64,000 bases of DNA, from positions 484,141 through 548,140 of the forward strand of contig NZ_LMDJ01000012.1 of the NCBI RefSeq assembly GCF_001425045.1. Direction: 5' to 3'. Position numbers and translations under genes: made by a program. The first letter of the stretch is position 1; each line of letters begins with the position of its first letter. This DNA comes from Massilia sp. Root351 (GTDB lineage: Bacteria > Pseudomonadota > Gammaproteobacteria > Burkholderiales > Burkholderiaceae_D). This document shows, piece by piece, positions 1 through 7,921 of this stretch. The notes below the pieces were generated by a model. It was not told the origin of the DNA and searched no databases. It saw only the letters and a list, made by a program, of their open reading frames with translations.

Positions 1-1722
1 TACTTCCGCGACCTGTCCAACATCGAGCAGCTGGAAGTGGTGAAAGGCCCGGCCGCAGTGCTGTACGGCCGCGGCTCGTCCGGCGGCCTGATCAACCGGG
101 TGACCAAGAAGCCGGGCGTGGACATCAGCGAAGTGGCGCTGCAGGTGGGCAGCTGGGCGCAGAAGCGCGGCGAGTTCGACCTGGGACGCAACCTGGCCGA
201 CAGCGGCGTGGCCTTCCGCGTCACCGGCGCGGTGGAAGACGCCGATAGCTACCGCGACCAGCAGTTCCTGGAACGCCAGGCGCTGGCGCCGTCGGTGCAG
301 TTCAAGCTGGGCGCCGCCACCACCCTGCTGCTGCAGGCCGAGTACCTGCACGACAAGCGCGTGACCGACTTCGGCATTCCTTCCTACCAGGGCCGGGTGG
401 TCGACGTGGCGCCGGGCACCTACTACGGCGCCGCCAACGCCAGGGACAACGACTTCAGCGACGCGCGCGTGAAAGCGGCCGGCGTCGTGCTGGAGCATGC
501 CTTCAGCGGCACGCTCAAGCTGCGCAACGCCTTCCGCTACTACGACTACACGCTGAACCGCAACAACACCCTGGTGGGCTCGGTCAACGAAGCGGCCAGG
601 ACCGCCTCGCTCACGCGCGGCAATGTGTTCCGCGCCGAAGACGGCTACTTCAACCAGACCGAGCTGGTTCAAAAGGCCGAACTGGCCGGCATGCAGCACC
701 AGATCCTGTACGGCGTGGAATTCGGCCAGCAGGACAAGGAAGTGCTGAACCGCTCGCAGGCCAACGTGGCCACTGTGTCGCTGTTCAACCCGGTGTCGCC
801 GGCCGTGCCCTTTACCGCCGGCGGCGCGCCGAGCGCCAACAACCTGTCCAGGTTCGACGTGAGCAGCGGCTACGTGCAGGACCAGCTGGCCCTGTCCGCC
901 AACTGGAAGGCCCTGGCCGGCGTGCGCTACGACCGCTTCGAACAGAAGACCATCGAGCGCCGCGTGAACCAGCCCAACCTGGCGCGCACCGACAGCACCT
1001 GGAGCCCGCGCGCCGGCCTGGTGTACCAGCCGGATGCGCAGCAGTCCTACTACGCGTCGTTCAGCAAGTCCTACCAGCCTTCCGGCGAAACGTTTGCGCT
1101 GGCCGCCAACAACGCCGACATGGCGCCGGAGCAGACCCAGAACAAGGAACTGGGCGCCAAGTTCGACCTGCTGGGCGGCCGCGCGTCGCTGACCGCCGCC
1201 GTGTTCCGCCTGCAGCGCGACCACATCAAGGCTACCGACCCGGCCACGAACAAGATCATCCCGATGGGCACGCAGCGCACCGATGGCCTGGAACTGACGT
1301 TCGCGGGCGACCTGGGCCAGGGTTGGCAGGCCTGGTCCGGCTACTCCTGGCTGGACGCCACCATGATCGCGTCCATCGCCAAGGATGACGGCCAGTTCGT
1401 GCAAGGCAAGCGCGCCACGCTCACGCCGCGCCACAGCCTGAACGTCTGGCTGAGCAAGGCCTTCAACAGCCACTGGGGCGCGGGCGCGGGCCTGAACTAT
1501 GTGGGGGAACGCTTTGCCAATCCGGGCAATACGGTGGCGCTGGCAGGTTTCACCACGGTGGACGCCATGGCCTACTACCGCGCCAGGGCGGTGGAAGTGC
1601 AGCTGAACGTGATGAATTTGCTGGACCGCGACTACATCGTGGCCGGCCACGGCTCCAGCAAGTTCCTCAGCCTGCCCGGCGCGCCGCGCTCGGCGCAGCT
1701 GACGCTGCGCTACAGGTTCTAA
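1..1722 (+). CDS. TonB-dependent siderophore receptor, 5'-truncated by window edge
   Basis: The reading frame is open from base 1 and ends at a stop at 1722, so the signal peptide, TonB box and the start of the plug lie outside the window. The first residues (EVVKGPAAVLYGRGSSGG) are the conserved plug motif of ferric-siderophore receptors. The rest is a 22-strand-type outer-membrane barrel with alternating Tyr-rich strands and a terminal aromatic residue (LRYRF), the usual signal for the BAM machinery. In this family the protein imports ferric siderophores across the outer membrane using TonB-ExbBD energy. The ligand cannot be read from the sequence. It converges with the metallophosphoesterase gene, whose stop is 6 bp away. 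No Fur box can be seen because the promoter is not included. Confidence 0.93.
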   Translation, partial: YFRDLSNIEQLEVVKGPAAVLYGRGSSGGLINRVTKKPGVDISEVALQVGSWAQKRGEFDLGRNLADSGVAFRVTGAVEDADSYRDQQFLERQALAPSVQFKLGAATTLLLQAEYLHDKRVTDFGIPSYQGRVVDVAPGTYYGAANARDNDFSDARVKAAGVVLEHAFSGTLKLRNAFRYYDYTLNRNNTLVGSVNEAARTASLTRGNVFRAEDGYFNQTELVQKAELAGMQHQILYGVEFGQQDKEVLNRSQANVATVSLFNPVSPAVPFTAGGAPSANNLSRFDVSSGYVQDQLALSANWKALAGVRYDRFEQKTIERRVNQPNLARTDSTWSPRAGLVYQPDAQQSYYASFSKSYQPSGETFALAANNADMAPEQTQNKELGAKFDLLGGRASLTAAVFRLQRDHIKATDPATNKIIPMGTQRTDGLELTFAGDLGQGWQAWSGYSWLDATMIASIAKDDGQFVQGKRATLTPRHSLNVWLSKAFNSHWGAGAGLNYVGERFANPGNTVALAGFTTVDAMAYYRARAVEVQLNVMNLLDRDYIVAGHGSSKFLSLPGAPRSAQLTLRYRF

Positions 1723-1728
1723 GCCGGG

Positions 1729-2553
1729 CTACGCCGCTGCGGGCCGGGTCGATTCCCACACGTCGCCGTTGCGGCAGAACACTTCGCTGCTGGCCAGTTC
1801 AAAACTGGCCAGCGCTTCCTGCCAGCTGTAGCGCTCGACCGTCAGCCGCCCGGTCTCCACGCGGATGGCGTTGAACGAGTTTTCCTCGCCGCGCTTGCGG
1901 GTCGAGGTGGCCGTGCCGGCCTGCACCACCAGCGCCGCGTAGCCGGCGATCTTGTAGCGCCGCGAGCTGTTGGCCGCGTGGCTGGAATGCAGGTGGCCGG
2001 CCAGCAGCAAGTCCACACCGCAGTCGGCGAAGGCTTCCATCGCCATCGGCGCGCGGTCCACCAGGTCGTCCTTGTCGAAATGCTCGGGCAGGTCGAACGG
2101 GTGGTGCGTCACCACCACGTGCGTCAGCCCGTCCGGCAGCGCGTTGAAGCGCTCGCGCAGCCGCCCCACCTGCTCGCGGTTGACGCGGCCATCCTTGAAG
2201 GTCAGCGAACGCGCCGTGTTCATGCCCAGCACGGCGATTTCATCGTCCACGTACTCCGGCGCCAGGTTGGCGGTGATGTGGCGGCGGTATTTCACCAGCG
2301 GCGTGAAGAAGCGCGCCACCACGTTGTAGAGCGGAATGTCGTGGTTGCCCGGCACCACGATCTGCGGCCCCGGCAAGGTGTCCAGCCAGGCCCGCGCCGC
2401 CTTGAACTGGGCGCTGCGGGCGCGCTGCGTCAAGTCGCCCGACACCACCACCACATTTGGCCGCAGGGCTTCCACGCGCGCCTTCAGCGGCGCCAGCAGG
2501 GCCTCGTCGACGCGGCCGAAATGCAGATCCGACAAATGCACCAGCGTACGCAT
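1729..2553 (-). CDS. calcineurin-like metallophosphoesterase
   Basis: A 274-residue protein with all metal-binding motifs of the calcineurin-like phosphoesterase fold in order: SDLHFG near the N-terminus, GDLTQ, GNHD, THHP and GHLHSSH. These ligate a dinuclear metal centre that hydrolyses phosphomono- or phosphodiesters. The substrate is unknown; similar short cytoplasmic proteins include cyclic-nucleotide phosphodiesterases and UDP-diacylglucosamine hydrolase-like enzymes. The ATG has an AAGGAG ribosome binding site. It starts 22 bp after the lipid kinase and is probably the last gene of the PAP2, lipid kinase, phosphoesterase operon. That context suggests a phospholipid or envelope phosphoester substrate, which is an inference. 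Confidence 0.9.
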   Translation of the reverse strand: MRTLVHLSDLHFGRVDEALLAPLKARVEALRPNVVVVSGDLTQRARSAQFKAARAWLDTLPGPQIVVPGNHDIPLYNVVARFFTPLVKYRRHITANLAPEYVDDEIAVLGMNTARSLTFKDGRVNREQVGRLRERFNALPDGLTHVVVTHHPFDLPEHFDKDDLVDRAPMAMEAFADCGVDLLLAGHLHSSHAANSSRRYKIAGYAALVVQAGTATSTRKRGEENSFNAIRVETGRLTVERYSWQEALASFELASSEVFCRNGDVWESTRPAAA

Positions 2554-2575
2554 GGCGTTCTCCTTTCGTTCTCAC

Positions 2576-3487
2576 TTATTTCGGCACCACCACCGTCAGC
2601 GCGCCGGCGCGCATGCGGTAGGACAGCGGCGTTTGCATCACGGTCACTTCCCCGTCGGTCGCCACGCGGATGCGGGCATTGCCGTGCTTGCGGCCCTTGC
2701 GCGTATCTATCGTCATTTCCGTGGCCAGCAGCACGTCGAAGTCGCGCTGCTGCGCCAGCGTGCCGCTTAGCGCATGCCAGGCCAGCCGCACCAGTCCCAG
2801 GCGGCTGGGGCGCTGCGCCACGTACAGGCTCAGCATACCGCCGTCGATGCGGCTGCGCGCGCCGATATTGAAGCCTTGCATCAGATATTCGTTGTTGCCG
2901 ATGAATACGAAGGGTGTGCGCCGGGCATGCTCTTCGCCATTCACGCTCAGCCGCACGTTCAGGAAAGGAAAGCGCCGCAGCGCCGCCAGCGCGGCCCAGG
3001 TGAACGCCAGCCACTTGCCGCGCCCCAGCCGGCTCTGCTGCTTCTCGCGGTCGCGCACGATGTCCGGGTACAGGCCGAGGCTGGAGTTGTTGAGAAAGAT
3101 GCGGCCGTTGACTTCCCCCACGTCCACCCGCACGTGGCCGCCGGTGGCGATGGTGGCGATGGCCTGGTCCAGCTCGAGCGGAATCTGCAAGTCCTTGGCG
3201 AAGTGGTTCAGCGTGCCGAGCGGCAGCACGCCGTAGGCCACGTCGGTGCCCGCCAGCACCGACGCGACGGCATTGATGGTGCCGTCGCCGCCGCCGGCCA
3301 CCACCAGCCGCTCGCCCGCCGCCACCGCCGCGCGCGCGGCGGCGATCATGTCCTCGCCGCTTTGCGCCAGCGTGATATCGGCCACGTAACCGTGCTTCGC
3401 GAACTTGGCCAGCAGCTGCTGCGAAAACTCGCCGCAGTAGCCCAGGCCTGCACCGGCGTTGATAATGACGGGGACCACGGTGGCCAC
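2576..3487 (-). CDS. diacylglycerol/sphingosine kinase-family lipid kinase
   Basis: I chose the GTG at 3487 rather than the longer frame because it follows the PAP2 stop by 2 bp and has an AAAGGA site, giving 303 residues, normal for the YegS/DagK family. The nucleotide-binding motif GGGDGTINAVAS and the following PLGTLNHFAKD are clear. The family phosphorylates diacylglycerol or related lipids with ATP at the inner membrane face. The gene sits between a PAP2 lipid phosphatase and a metallophosphoesterase, so kinase and phosphatase of opposite direction are made from one transcript. The alternative start at 3592 would overlap PAP2 by over 100 bp and gives an unconserved Arg/Gln-rich leader. 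Confidence 0.88.
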   Translation of the reverse strand: MATVVPVIINAGAGLGYCGEFSQQLLAKFAKHGYVADITLAQSGEDMIAAARAAVAAGERLVVAGGGDGTINAVASVLAGTDVAYGVLPLGTLNHFAKDLQIPLELDQAIATIATGGHVRVDVGEVNGRIFLNNSSLGLYPDIVRDREKQQSRLGRGKWLAFTWAALAALRRFPFLNVRLSVNGEEHARRTPFVFIGNNEYLMQGFNIGARSRIDGGMLSLYVAQRPSRLGLVRLAWHALSGTLAQQRDFDVLLATEMTIDTRKGRKHGNARIRVATDGEVTVMQTPLSYRMRAGALTVVVPK

Positions 3488-3489
3488 GG

Positions 3490-4260
3490 CTATCCTTTCG
3501 TCTGCGCGCTGTGCGCGGGCGCCGCCGGCTGCGCCGCACTGGCGGCCTTGGCGGCCTGCCTGCGGCGCAAGGTGGAGCAGCCGGTGATGCATACGGCCAG
3601 CCAGCCGCAGCCTTCCACCATCGCGCCCAGCACATCGCTCGGATAGTGCGCGCCGAGATAGATGCGGCTGGTGCCGGCCAGCAGCACCATCAGCGTGGCG
3701 CCGGCCACCACGGTGCCACGCACGCGCCAGCGCTGCGCCGTCATCACCGCGTAACTGGCCACCAGGCCCCAGAACAGCGTGGCCGCCACTGTGTGGCCGC
3801 TGGGAAAACTATAGGTTGCCAGCGTCAGCATCGGTTCCTCGAATACCGGGCGGCTACGCTGGTAGATGTGCTTGAGCACCACGTTCAACAGCATGCCGCC
3901 CGGCACCGACAAGCCCAGCGCCAGCAGCCAGTAGCGGCCGTGCCGCGCTGCGCGGCGCCAGAAGAAGGCCGCAGCCAGCGCCACCAGCACGCACATGCCC
4001 GCCACGCTGTGCAGGTGGGTGAACAGCCACATGACGCTGGTGTACGGCTCCTGCGCGTGGGCATGCATCCAGTTCGACACATGCAGATCGAACGCGGCCA
4101 CGCCGTCGTTCTCGGCCACGTCCTCCGCCACTTCGGCGAACACCGCCACGGCCGCCATCATCAGCGCGGCGCCGGCGGTCAGGTGCAGGCCGAATTCGCC
4201 GCCCGGGGTAAGGCGCGCTTCCACGAAGCGCATCAATTTCGATGTTGCAGTCTGGTTCAA
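3490..4260 (-). CDS. PAP2-family membrane phosphatase
   Basis: 256 residues with about six hydrophobic segments and the three acid-phosphatase motifs of the PAP2 superfamily: KHIYQRSRP, PSGHT and SRIYLGAHYPSD, the last two carrying the catalytic histidines. Such enzymes dephosphorylate phosphatidate, undecaprenyl pyrophosphate or lipid A-type substrates at the membrane. It is the first gene of a minus-strand cluster with a lipid kinase 2 bp downstream. The start appears to be TTG at 4260, with AGGAG 10 nt upstream; an internal ATG at 4236 has no visible ribosome binding site. Two LexA-type boxes lie about 110-150 bp upstream between this gene and the divergent small gene and could in principle act on both. 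Confidence 0.9.
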   Translation of the reverse strand: MNQTATSKLMRFVEARLTPGGEFGLHLTAGAALMMAAVAVFAEVAEDVAENDGVAAFDLHVSNWMHAHAQEPYTSVMWLFTHLHSVAGMCVLVALAAAFFWRRAARHGRYWLLALGLSVPGGMLLNVVLKHIYQRSRPVFEEPMLTLATYSFPSGHTVAATLFWGLVASYAVMTAQRWRVRGTVVAGATLMVLLAGTSRIYLGAHYPSDVLGAMVEGCGWLAVCITGCSTLRRRQAAKAASAAQPAAPAHSAQTKG

Positions 4261-4368
4261 GATGGGTGGTACTCCTTTGTTTTATAAATGATAAGGCTTG
4301 CGCGCGGTGGCTGTCCGTTCCCTGGCGCACCGAAGCTGCTGCACAAAAAAACAACAGTTATTAAAATC

Positions 4369-4406
4369 TACTGATATTTCATACAGTACTGTGTTTTTCA
4401 ACAGTA
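4369..4406. promoter_or_regulatory. two overlapping LexA/SOS boxes
   Basis: Two perfect matches to TACTG-N10-CAGTA, the gamma/betaproteobacterial LexA box, lie end to end: 4369-4388 and 4387-4406, sharing the TA. The second also satisfies CTGT-N8-ACAG. A possible -10, TACAGT, is at 4414-4419, 55-71 bp before the 74-aa gene, so bound LexA would cover the -35 region. LexA-type control is inferred from the exact motif. Confidence 0.75.
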
Positions 4407-4461
4407 GTTGTGATACAGTGGCTTCACTCGATCAACATTCAACTGACCCAAAGGAAGAATC

Positions 4462-4686
4462 ATGACTACATTGAACAGCGGTTTCGGCTCCCGTTTCGGC
4501 CTGGAATATGCCCCGATGTCTTTCCTGGTGCGCTTCGGCAAACGCGAGATCCTGGTTTGCCGCGACTTCCGCAAGCGCTTCTACGCAGTCAACCCCATCC
4601 TCGAATGCGACACCGGCGTGCAAGCCGGCCACCTGGAAGTACTGCTGCTGCGCCGCTGGCTGCTGATCCTGTCCAAGGCGCATTAA
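4462..4686 (+). CDS. small protein, predicted SOS-regulated, unknown function
   Basis: 74 residues, basic and aromatic-rich, with no signal peptide, no membrane segment and two cysteines. I do not recognise the family. The ATG is preceded by AAGGA at good spacing, and two overlapping LexA-type boxes lie 55-93 bp upstream, so the gene is probably induced by DNA damage. The C-terminus ends with a Leu/Arg-rich amphipathic stretch (LEVLLLRRWLLIL). Known small SOS proteins include cell-division inhibitors and RecA or topoisomerase modulators, but nothing in the sequence assigns it to one. It converges with the LysR gene, whose stop is 9 bp away. Confidence 0.7.
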   Translation: MTTLNSGFGSRFGLEYAPMSFLVRFGKREILVCRDFRKRFYAVNPILECDTGVQAGHLEVLLLRRWLLILSKAH

Positions 4687-4695
4687 GCATCCCGG

Positions 4696-5595
4696 CTACA
4701 TTTGTTCATACTGGGCGCGCAGAAAGTCGCGCAGCTGCAGCACCGTCGGCGTCACTTGCGAGCGGTGCATGCACACCAGGTGCAGCGGCGTGGCTTCGCC
4801 CACGATGTCGGGCAGCAGCACGTGCAGCCTGCCGCTGCGCAAGTCGTCCGACAGGTCCATCTTCGACTTGTAGGCAATGCCCAGTCCCGCCACGGCCCAG
4901 CGCCGCACCAGGTCGGCATCGTCGGCGCAGCGGTTGCCGCGCACGGCCAGCGTTACCGGTCCCTTGCGGCCGGGCGGATAAAAGGTCCAGTTGTTGTGGA
5001 TCACGTCGTCCAGCGCATAGCACAAGCAGTTGTGGCGCTGCAGTTCCTCCAGCGACGCCGGCCGGCCGTGTTTGCGGATATAGTCCGGCGACGCCACCAG
5101 CACGCGCCGGTTGTCCGGTGCGATCGGCATGGCGATCAGGCTGGAATCCTCCTGCTTGCCATAGCGGATGGCGAGGTCCACCGGCTGGCGGTACATGTCC
5201 GCCTGCCGGTCGCTCACGCTGATCTGGTAATGCACGCCAGGATACTGGGCCTGGAACTTGTCCAGCCAGTACAGCAGGATATTGCGGCCCAGGTCGGACG
5301 GCATGGCGATCTTCAGCGTGCCGCCGGGAACATCCTTGGCCTGCATCAGCGTATCGTGCCCCTCTTTCAGCAGGCGCAGCGCCTCGCGCGCGTGCACCAG
5401 GTAGCGCTCGCCCTCGTCGGTCAGGCGCAACGAGCGCGTGGTGCGGGCAATGAGCCGCAGCCCCAGTTCCCCCTCCAGCCGCTTCAGGGCCGCGCTTGCC
5501 AGCGCCGGCGATATCTCCATGGCGCGCGCAGCGGCCGACAGGCTGCCCTCGTCGGCCGTGCGCACAAAGACCGTCAAATCATCCAGCCGCAGCAC
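4696..5595 (-). CDS. LysR-family transcriptional regulator
   Basis: About 300 residues: N-terminal winged helix-turn-helix (LDDLTVFVRTADEGSLSAAARAM, residues 3-25 of the typical fold) followed by a periplasmic-binding-protein-like effector domain. The ATG at 5604 touches its AAAGGA motif, so GTG at 5595, 9 nt after that motif, is the better start and gives the usual VLRLDDL beginning. It is divergent from a zinc-type quinone reductase gene 100 bp away, the classic LysR arrangement in which the regulator controls its neighbour and itself. The inducer is unknown, perhaps a quinone or electrophile judging from the target. Confidence 0.9.
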   Translation of the reverse strand: MLRLDDLTVFVRTADEGSLSAAARAMEISPALASAALKRLEGELGLRLIARTTRSLRLTDEGERYLVHAREALRLLKEGHDTLMQAKDVPGGTLKIAMPSDLGRNILLYWLDKFQAQYPGVHYQISVSDRQADMYRQPVDLAIRYGKQEDSSLIAMPIAPDNRRVLVASPDYIRKHGRPASLEELQRHNCLCYALDDVIHNNWTFYPPGRKGPVTLAVRGNRCADDADLVRRWAVAGLGIAYKSKMDLSDDLRSGRLHVLLPDIVGEATPLHLVCMHRSQVTPTVLQLRDFLRAQYEQM

Positions 5596-5636
5596 TATCG
5601 TCATTCCTTTGAAAGTGTTTCAGGAAAAGCCCTCTT

Positions 5637-5652
5637 TTTCGCGCCTGCGAAA
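5637..5652. promoter_or_regulatory. palindrome, candidate LysR operator
   Basis: TTTCGC-GCCT-GCGAAA, 6-bp perfect arms, lies in the 100-bp divergent region between the LysR gene and the quinone reductase. It fits the T-N11-A style of LysR sites. The assignment is by position and symmetry only. Confidence 0.45.
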
Positions 5653-5696
5653 TAAGTGATGATACGCGCATCGCACAACCACCCAGGAGTTTTCCC

Positions 5697-6722
5697 ATGA
5701 AAGCAGTTGCCTACCGCGCCTCCCACCCCATCGATCATGCCGACGCGCTGATCGACGTCGAGCTGCCCGAACCGACAGCAGCCGGGCGCGACCTGCTGGT
5801 CGAAGTGAAGGCGGTCTCCGTCAACCCGGTCGACACCAAGATCCGCAAGAACGTGGCGCCGGCCGGCGGCGAGCTGAAAGTGATCGGCTGGGACGCGGCC
5901 GGCGTGGTCAAGGCGGTCGGCCCGGACGTCACGCTGTTCAAGGTCGGCGATGAAGTCTGGTACGCCGGCTCGCTCACCCGCCCCGGCACCAACAGCGAAC
6001 TGCACCTGGTGGACGAGCGCATCGTCGGCTACAAGCCGAAGAACCTGGACTTCGGCAAGGCTGCCGCCCTGCCACTGACCGCCATCACGGCGTGGGAGCT
6101 GCTGTTCGAGCGTCTTGGCGTCAGCCGCGATCTGGGCCGCGAGTCCAGTGCGGCCGGAAAGTCGCTGCTCGTGATCGGCGCGGCCGGCGGCGTCGGTTCC
6201 ATCCTGGTGCAGCTGGCGCGCCAGCTGACCGGGCTGACCATCATCGCCACCGCGTCCCGTCCGGACACGGCGGAATGGGTGCGCCAGCTGGGCGCCCACC
6301 ACGTGATCGACCACAGCAAGCCGCTGAACGAGGAAGTCAAGCGCCTGGGCCTGCCGCCGGTGAACTACGTGGCCGCGCTGAACCAGACCGACAAGCACTT
6401 CGACGCCATTGCCGAACTGATTGCGCCGCAAGGCAAGCTGGGCCTGATCGACGACCCTGGCCAGCTGGATGTGAGCAAGCTCAAGCGCAAGAGCGTGTCG
6501 CTGCACTGGGAATTCATGTTCACCCGCTCGATGTTCGAGACCGCCGACATGGCGCAGCAGCACGCGCTGCTCAATGACGTGGCGCAGCTGGTGGACAGCG
6601 GCGTGTTGAAGACCACGCTGGGCGAGCGCTACGGCAACATCAGCGCCGCCAACCTGAAGCGCGCCCACGCGCTGATCGAAAGCAACCGCGCCAAGGGCAA
6701 GATAGTCCTGGAAGGGTTCTGA
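5697..6722 (+). CDS. zinc-binding-type alcohol dehydrogenase / NADPH:quinone oxidoreductase
   Basis: 341 residues of the medium-chain dehydrogenase/reductase superfamily. The N-terminal GroES-like domain has VSVNPVDTKIRK, and the cofactor domain has the glycine-rich GAAGGVGSILVQLARQL. Catalytic-zinc cysteines are not evident, matching the zinc-independent quinone reductase (ZTA1/QOR) group, which reduces quinones or activated alkenes with NADPH. An ACCCAGGAG ribosome binding site precedes the ATG. It is divergent from a LysR regulator with a palindrome between them, so induction by an electrophile through that regulator is likely (inference). Confidence 0.9.
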   Translation: MKAVAYRASHPIDHADALIDVELPEPTAAGRDLLVEVKAVSVNPVDTKIRKNVAPAGGELKVIGWDAAGVVKAVGPDVTLFKVGDEVWYAGSLTRPGTNSELHLVDERIVGYKPKNLDFGKAAALPLTAITAWELLFERLGVSRDLGRESSAAGKSLLVIGAAGGVGSILVQLARQLTGLTIIATASRPDTAEWVRQLGAHHVIDHSKPLNEEVKRLGLPPVNYVAALNQTDKHFDAIAELIAPQGKLGLIDDPGQLDVSKLKRKSVSLHWEFMFTRSMFETADMAQQHALLNDVAQLVDSGVLKTTLGERYGNISAANLKRAHALIESNRAKGKIVLEGF

Positions 6723-6734
6723 CGGCGCAGCGCC

Positions 6735-7265
6735 TCAGGCGTTGGGCGCGGCATGCTGCCACTGCGGCGCCTGCATGTCGCGCAGCAGCGCCAGCGCCGC
6801 CGCATCATGCTCGGCCAGCACCTGCTGCAGCTGCGTGGCCGACTCGTAGGACTCGGACAACAGCTTGACCAGATTCTCCTGCAGCCGCGCCAGCCGGCGC
6901 GAACTGTAGCCGACGTTGCCGAACAGCTGAGTCACATCGAGGCAGATCTCGCGCAAGTCCCACAGGGTGCGCTTGGTGCACTCGATATCGTCGCGCATGG
7001 CCTGGCGCACATCCAGCAGTTCGGTCCTGGCCTCCTCCCTGGCGCACAACTCCTGTACCGAAGCCAGCCATGAACGGATGCGCACGGCGATGCGCTCGAT
7101 GCGTGCCATCTTGGCCTGCATGGTGCAGCAATACTGCAGCGCCAGCAGCCAGTACGGCAAGCGCGCCAGCAGCATCGGCAGGCCCGCCGCGCGCAGGCGC
7201 TGTTCCATTTTCTTGATTTTCGACAGCATCCGCCAGATGCCGCGGTTCACCGGATGCGGGCGCAT
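6735..7265 (-). CDS. conserved hypothetical, helical protein
   Basis: 176 residues, mostly alpha-helical with heptad-like patterns, an N-terminal basic stretch and one weak hydrophobic segment (LLARLPYWLLALQYC) around residues 32-47. I do not recognise a domain. The ATG has a strong GGAGGTT site 6 nt upstream. It converges with the quinone reductase. The arrangement of a short hydrophobic segment and a long helical region could mean a membrane-associated coiled-coil protein, but this is weak. Confidence 0.6.
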   Translation of the reverse strand: MRPHPVNRGIWRMLSKIKKMEQRLRAAGLPMLLARLPYWLLALQYCCTMQAKMARIERIAVRIRSWLASVQELCAREEARTELLDVRQAMRDDIECTKRTLWDLREICLDVTQLFGNVGYSSRRLARLQENLVKLLSESYESATQLQQVLAEHDAAALALLRDMQAPQWQHAAPNA

Positions 7266-7396
7266 GGTGGCAACCTCCGAAAGCGGCGGCGCACAGCGCG
7301 CCGCCCAGTCACCCCAGTATATCTAGCGCACTGGTGCTGGGCGCTGCGTCAGCTTTGATACAGCGCAAACCCGGTGCAGCTTACACGTCGCCTGCA

Positions 7397-7759
7397 CTAG
7401 CGGCCTCCCACCAGTGAACGCAAGCGCCTCATGACTGCGGGGATCAGCACTTGCGCTGCGATGCCCAGGCCCGCACCTCCGGCGAGGCGCATGAAGTCTC
7501 CCACGCCATTGAGCCACGGGAAATAGTGCAGTGCCGCCGCCGCGATCACCGGTGCAAAGAAGCCGGCGACCAGGGCCGATGCGGCAACGGTGCCGGCAAT
7601 TTTCAAGGCCGGCATCGGCGGCAGATACAACAATGACACCAGGCCACCGATGAATCCAGCCAGCAGCGCATCATACTGCACGCCAAACGCCGAGCCGCTC
7701 AAGGTAATGGTGCCGGCGGCAATCGCAATCGACGCGCTCGAACTAACAGGTTCCGCCAT
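7397..7759 (-). CDS. holin-like small membrane protein
   Basis: Using the ATG at 7759 (AAAGGA 5 nt upstream) gives 120 residues with three hydrophobic helices: about 7-27, 28-47 and 53-75, then a short cytoplasmic tail ending RRLRSLVGGR. Size, topology and a charged C-terminus resemble the putative phage holins found beside repressor genes in proteobacterial prophages. It is divergent from an S24-type phage repressor 160 bp away, with a palindromic operator between them. No endolysin or structural gene is present, so it is either a relic or a domesticated pair. The longer reading to 7876 is less likely because it lacks a ribosome binding site. Confidence 0.6.
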   Translation of the reverse strand: MAEPVSSSASIAIAAGTITLSGSAFGVQYDALLAGFIGGLVSLLYLPPMPALKIAGTVAASALVAGFFAPVIAAAALHYFPWLNGVGDFMRLAGGAGLGIAAQVLIPAVMRRLRSLVGGR

Positions 7760-7876
7760 GGGATTCCTTTCGCAATAGGTTGATCTAAGGGGGCCGGCGC
7801 CGGCCAGGATGAGGTCCGGTTGTACAGCTTGCCAGGGCCCAGTGTATACGCGAATGAATAGCATTGCAATCCACAA

Positions 7877-7915
7877 ATGGATAGAGTTGCATGACTCTAT
7901 CCATGCGTGTATAGT
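7877..7915 (+). promoter_or_regulatory. repressor operator and overlapping promoter
   Basis: A perfect inverted repeat with 11-bp arms (7877-7887 and 7894-7904, 6-bp centre) encloses a -35 TTGCAT (7887-7892). After a 17-bp spacer comes -10 TATAGT (7910-7915), preceded by TGTG-like extended bases. The predicted start of transcription coincides with the ATG at 7922, and no ribosome binding site is present, so the mRNA is probably leaderless. Bound repressor would cover the -35, giving autorepression. The site may also act on the divergent holin-like gene. Confidence 0.7.
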
Positions 7916-7921
7916 TTTACC

